From contig JANXSC010000663.1 in the NCBI GenBank assembly GCA_025352845.1, forward strand, positions 1 through 15,726: a stretch of DNA of 15,726 nucleotides, read 5' to 3'. Under the pieces are notes generated by a model, which was not told the DNA's origin, did not search any database, and was given only the letters and a program-made list of their open reading frames with translations. Position numbers and translations under genes: made by a program. Below are positions 15,408 to 15,726 of this stretch, in pieces. The stretch's first letter is position 1; each line of letters opens with the position of its first letter. This DNA comes from Opitutaceae bacterium (GTDB lineage Bacteria > Verrucomicrobiota > Verrucomicrobiia > Opitutales > Opitutaceae).

Positions 15408-15726
15408 ATGAAAATCACCGATGTCCGCACGACTCTGCTCACGGGGCCCTGCACCAACGATCCTTTCCTCCGCGAGGCGCGGAAGCTGCGCAGCGCCGCC
15501 TTCATCGAGATCCTGACCGACGACGGGCGGCACACGGGTATCGGGGAAACCTACGCCGGTTATTTCTGCCCCGAGGCGGTGCCGGCCATCGTGGAGTTCT
15601 TCAAACCCATCCTCGTGGGCCAGACGGTGGACGACATTCCGGAACTGTGGCGGCGTATGTATCATTGCGGGAATTTCTGGTGCCGCGTGGGACTGGGCGT
15701 GTCGGTGCTCAACGGCATCGAGGCGG
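15408..15726 (+). CDS. Mandelate racemase/muconate lactonizing enzyme family protein, 3' end outside window
   Basis: Enolase-superfamily enzyme; members abstract the alpha-proton of a carboxylate, most often to dehydrate or isomerise sugar acids in the cytoplasm. Only the N-terminal capping domain (about 106 residues) is visible: MKITDVRTTLLTG, AAFIEILTDDGRHTGIGET, FFKPILVGQTVDDIPELWRRM and VSVLNGIEA, the last leading into the TIM barrel. The Lys, His and metal-binding acidic residues lie beyond the window, so the substrate cannot be assigned. No signal peptide, unlike the genes before it, which fits a cytoplasmic end-step. The ATG at 15408 follows the esterase stop by 43 bases, compatible with one operon. 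Its presence suggests that uronic, aldonic or other sugar acids arise from the substrate. Confidence 0.85.
   Translation, partial: MKITDVRTTLLTGPCTNDPFLREARKLRSAAFIEILTDDGRHTGIGETYAGYFCPEAVPAIVEFFKPILVGQTVDDIPELWRRMYHCGNFWCRVGLGVSVLNGIEA

Overview
The window reads as accessory carbohydrate-utilisation DNA from a GC-rich Gram-negative bacterium, most likely Verrucomicrobiota of the Opitutaceae type. That assignment is an inference. It rests on the large stand-alone TonB-dependent receptor with a carboxypeptidase-regulatory-like N-terminus, the absence of a SusD partner, the GntR/LacI-type regulator, and the secreted beta-propeller, sialate O-acetylesterase and enolase-superfamily genes. No rRNA, tRNA or CRISPR array was seen.

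Layout: (1) 2-1222, the 3' part of an IS4-superfamily-like DDE transposase, cut by the left window edge. (2) 1223-1443, a gene-free gap holding a nested inverted-repeat (MITE-like) element at 1255-1412 between convergent genes. (3) 1444-2544, minus strand, a regulator with a GntR winged helix and a LacI-type sensor domain. (4) 2545-2633, a divergent promoter region. (5) 2634-5723, plus strand, a TonB-dependent receptor. (6) 5881-15364, five tightly packed plus-strand genes that all look exported: an alpha/beta-hydrolase esterase; a very large protein combining a glycosidase-like TIM barrel, HEAT repeats and a beta-helix; two paralogous five-bladed-propeller glycosidase-like proteins; and a sialate O-acetylesterase-type esterase. 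(7) 15408 to the right edge, the start of a mandelate racemase/muconate lactonizing enzyme-family gene.

Working model (inference): the outer-membrane receptor imports oligosaccharides. The two esterases strip acyl groups, the TIM-barrel/beta-helix and propeller proteins attack or bind the glycan in the periplasm or outside the cell, and the enolase-superfamily enzyme processes a released sugar acid. The divergent regulator probably senses a sugar or sugar acid and controls the receptor and perhaps the downstream genes. The substrate cannot be read from sequence. Acid-sugar-containing, acylated plant or algal polysaccharide fits best.

The most unusual points are the three-module 1150-residue protein with its likely TTG start overlapping the preceding stop; a Pseudomonas-like REP doublet lying inside the apparent 5' coding end of the first propeller gene, which leaves its signal peptide without a normal start codon; the tandem propeller paralogues; and the nested inverted-repeat element next to the transposase.
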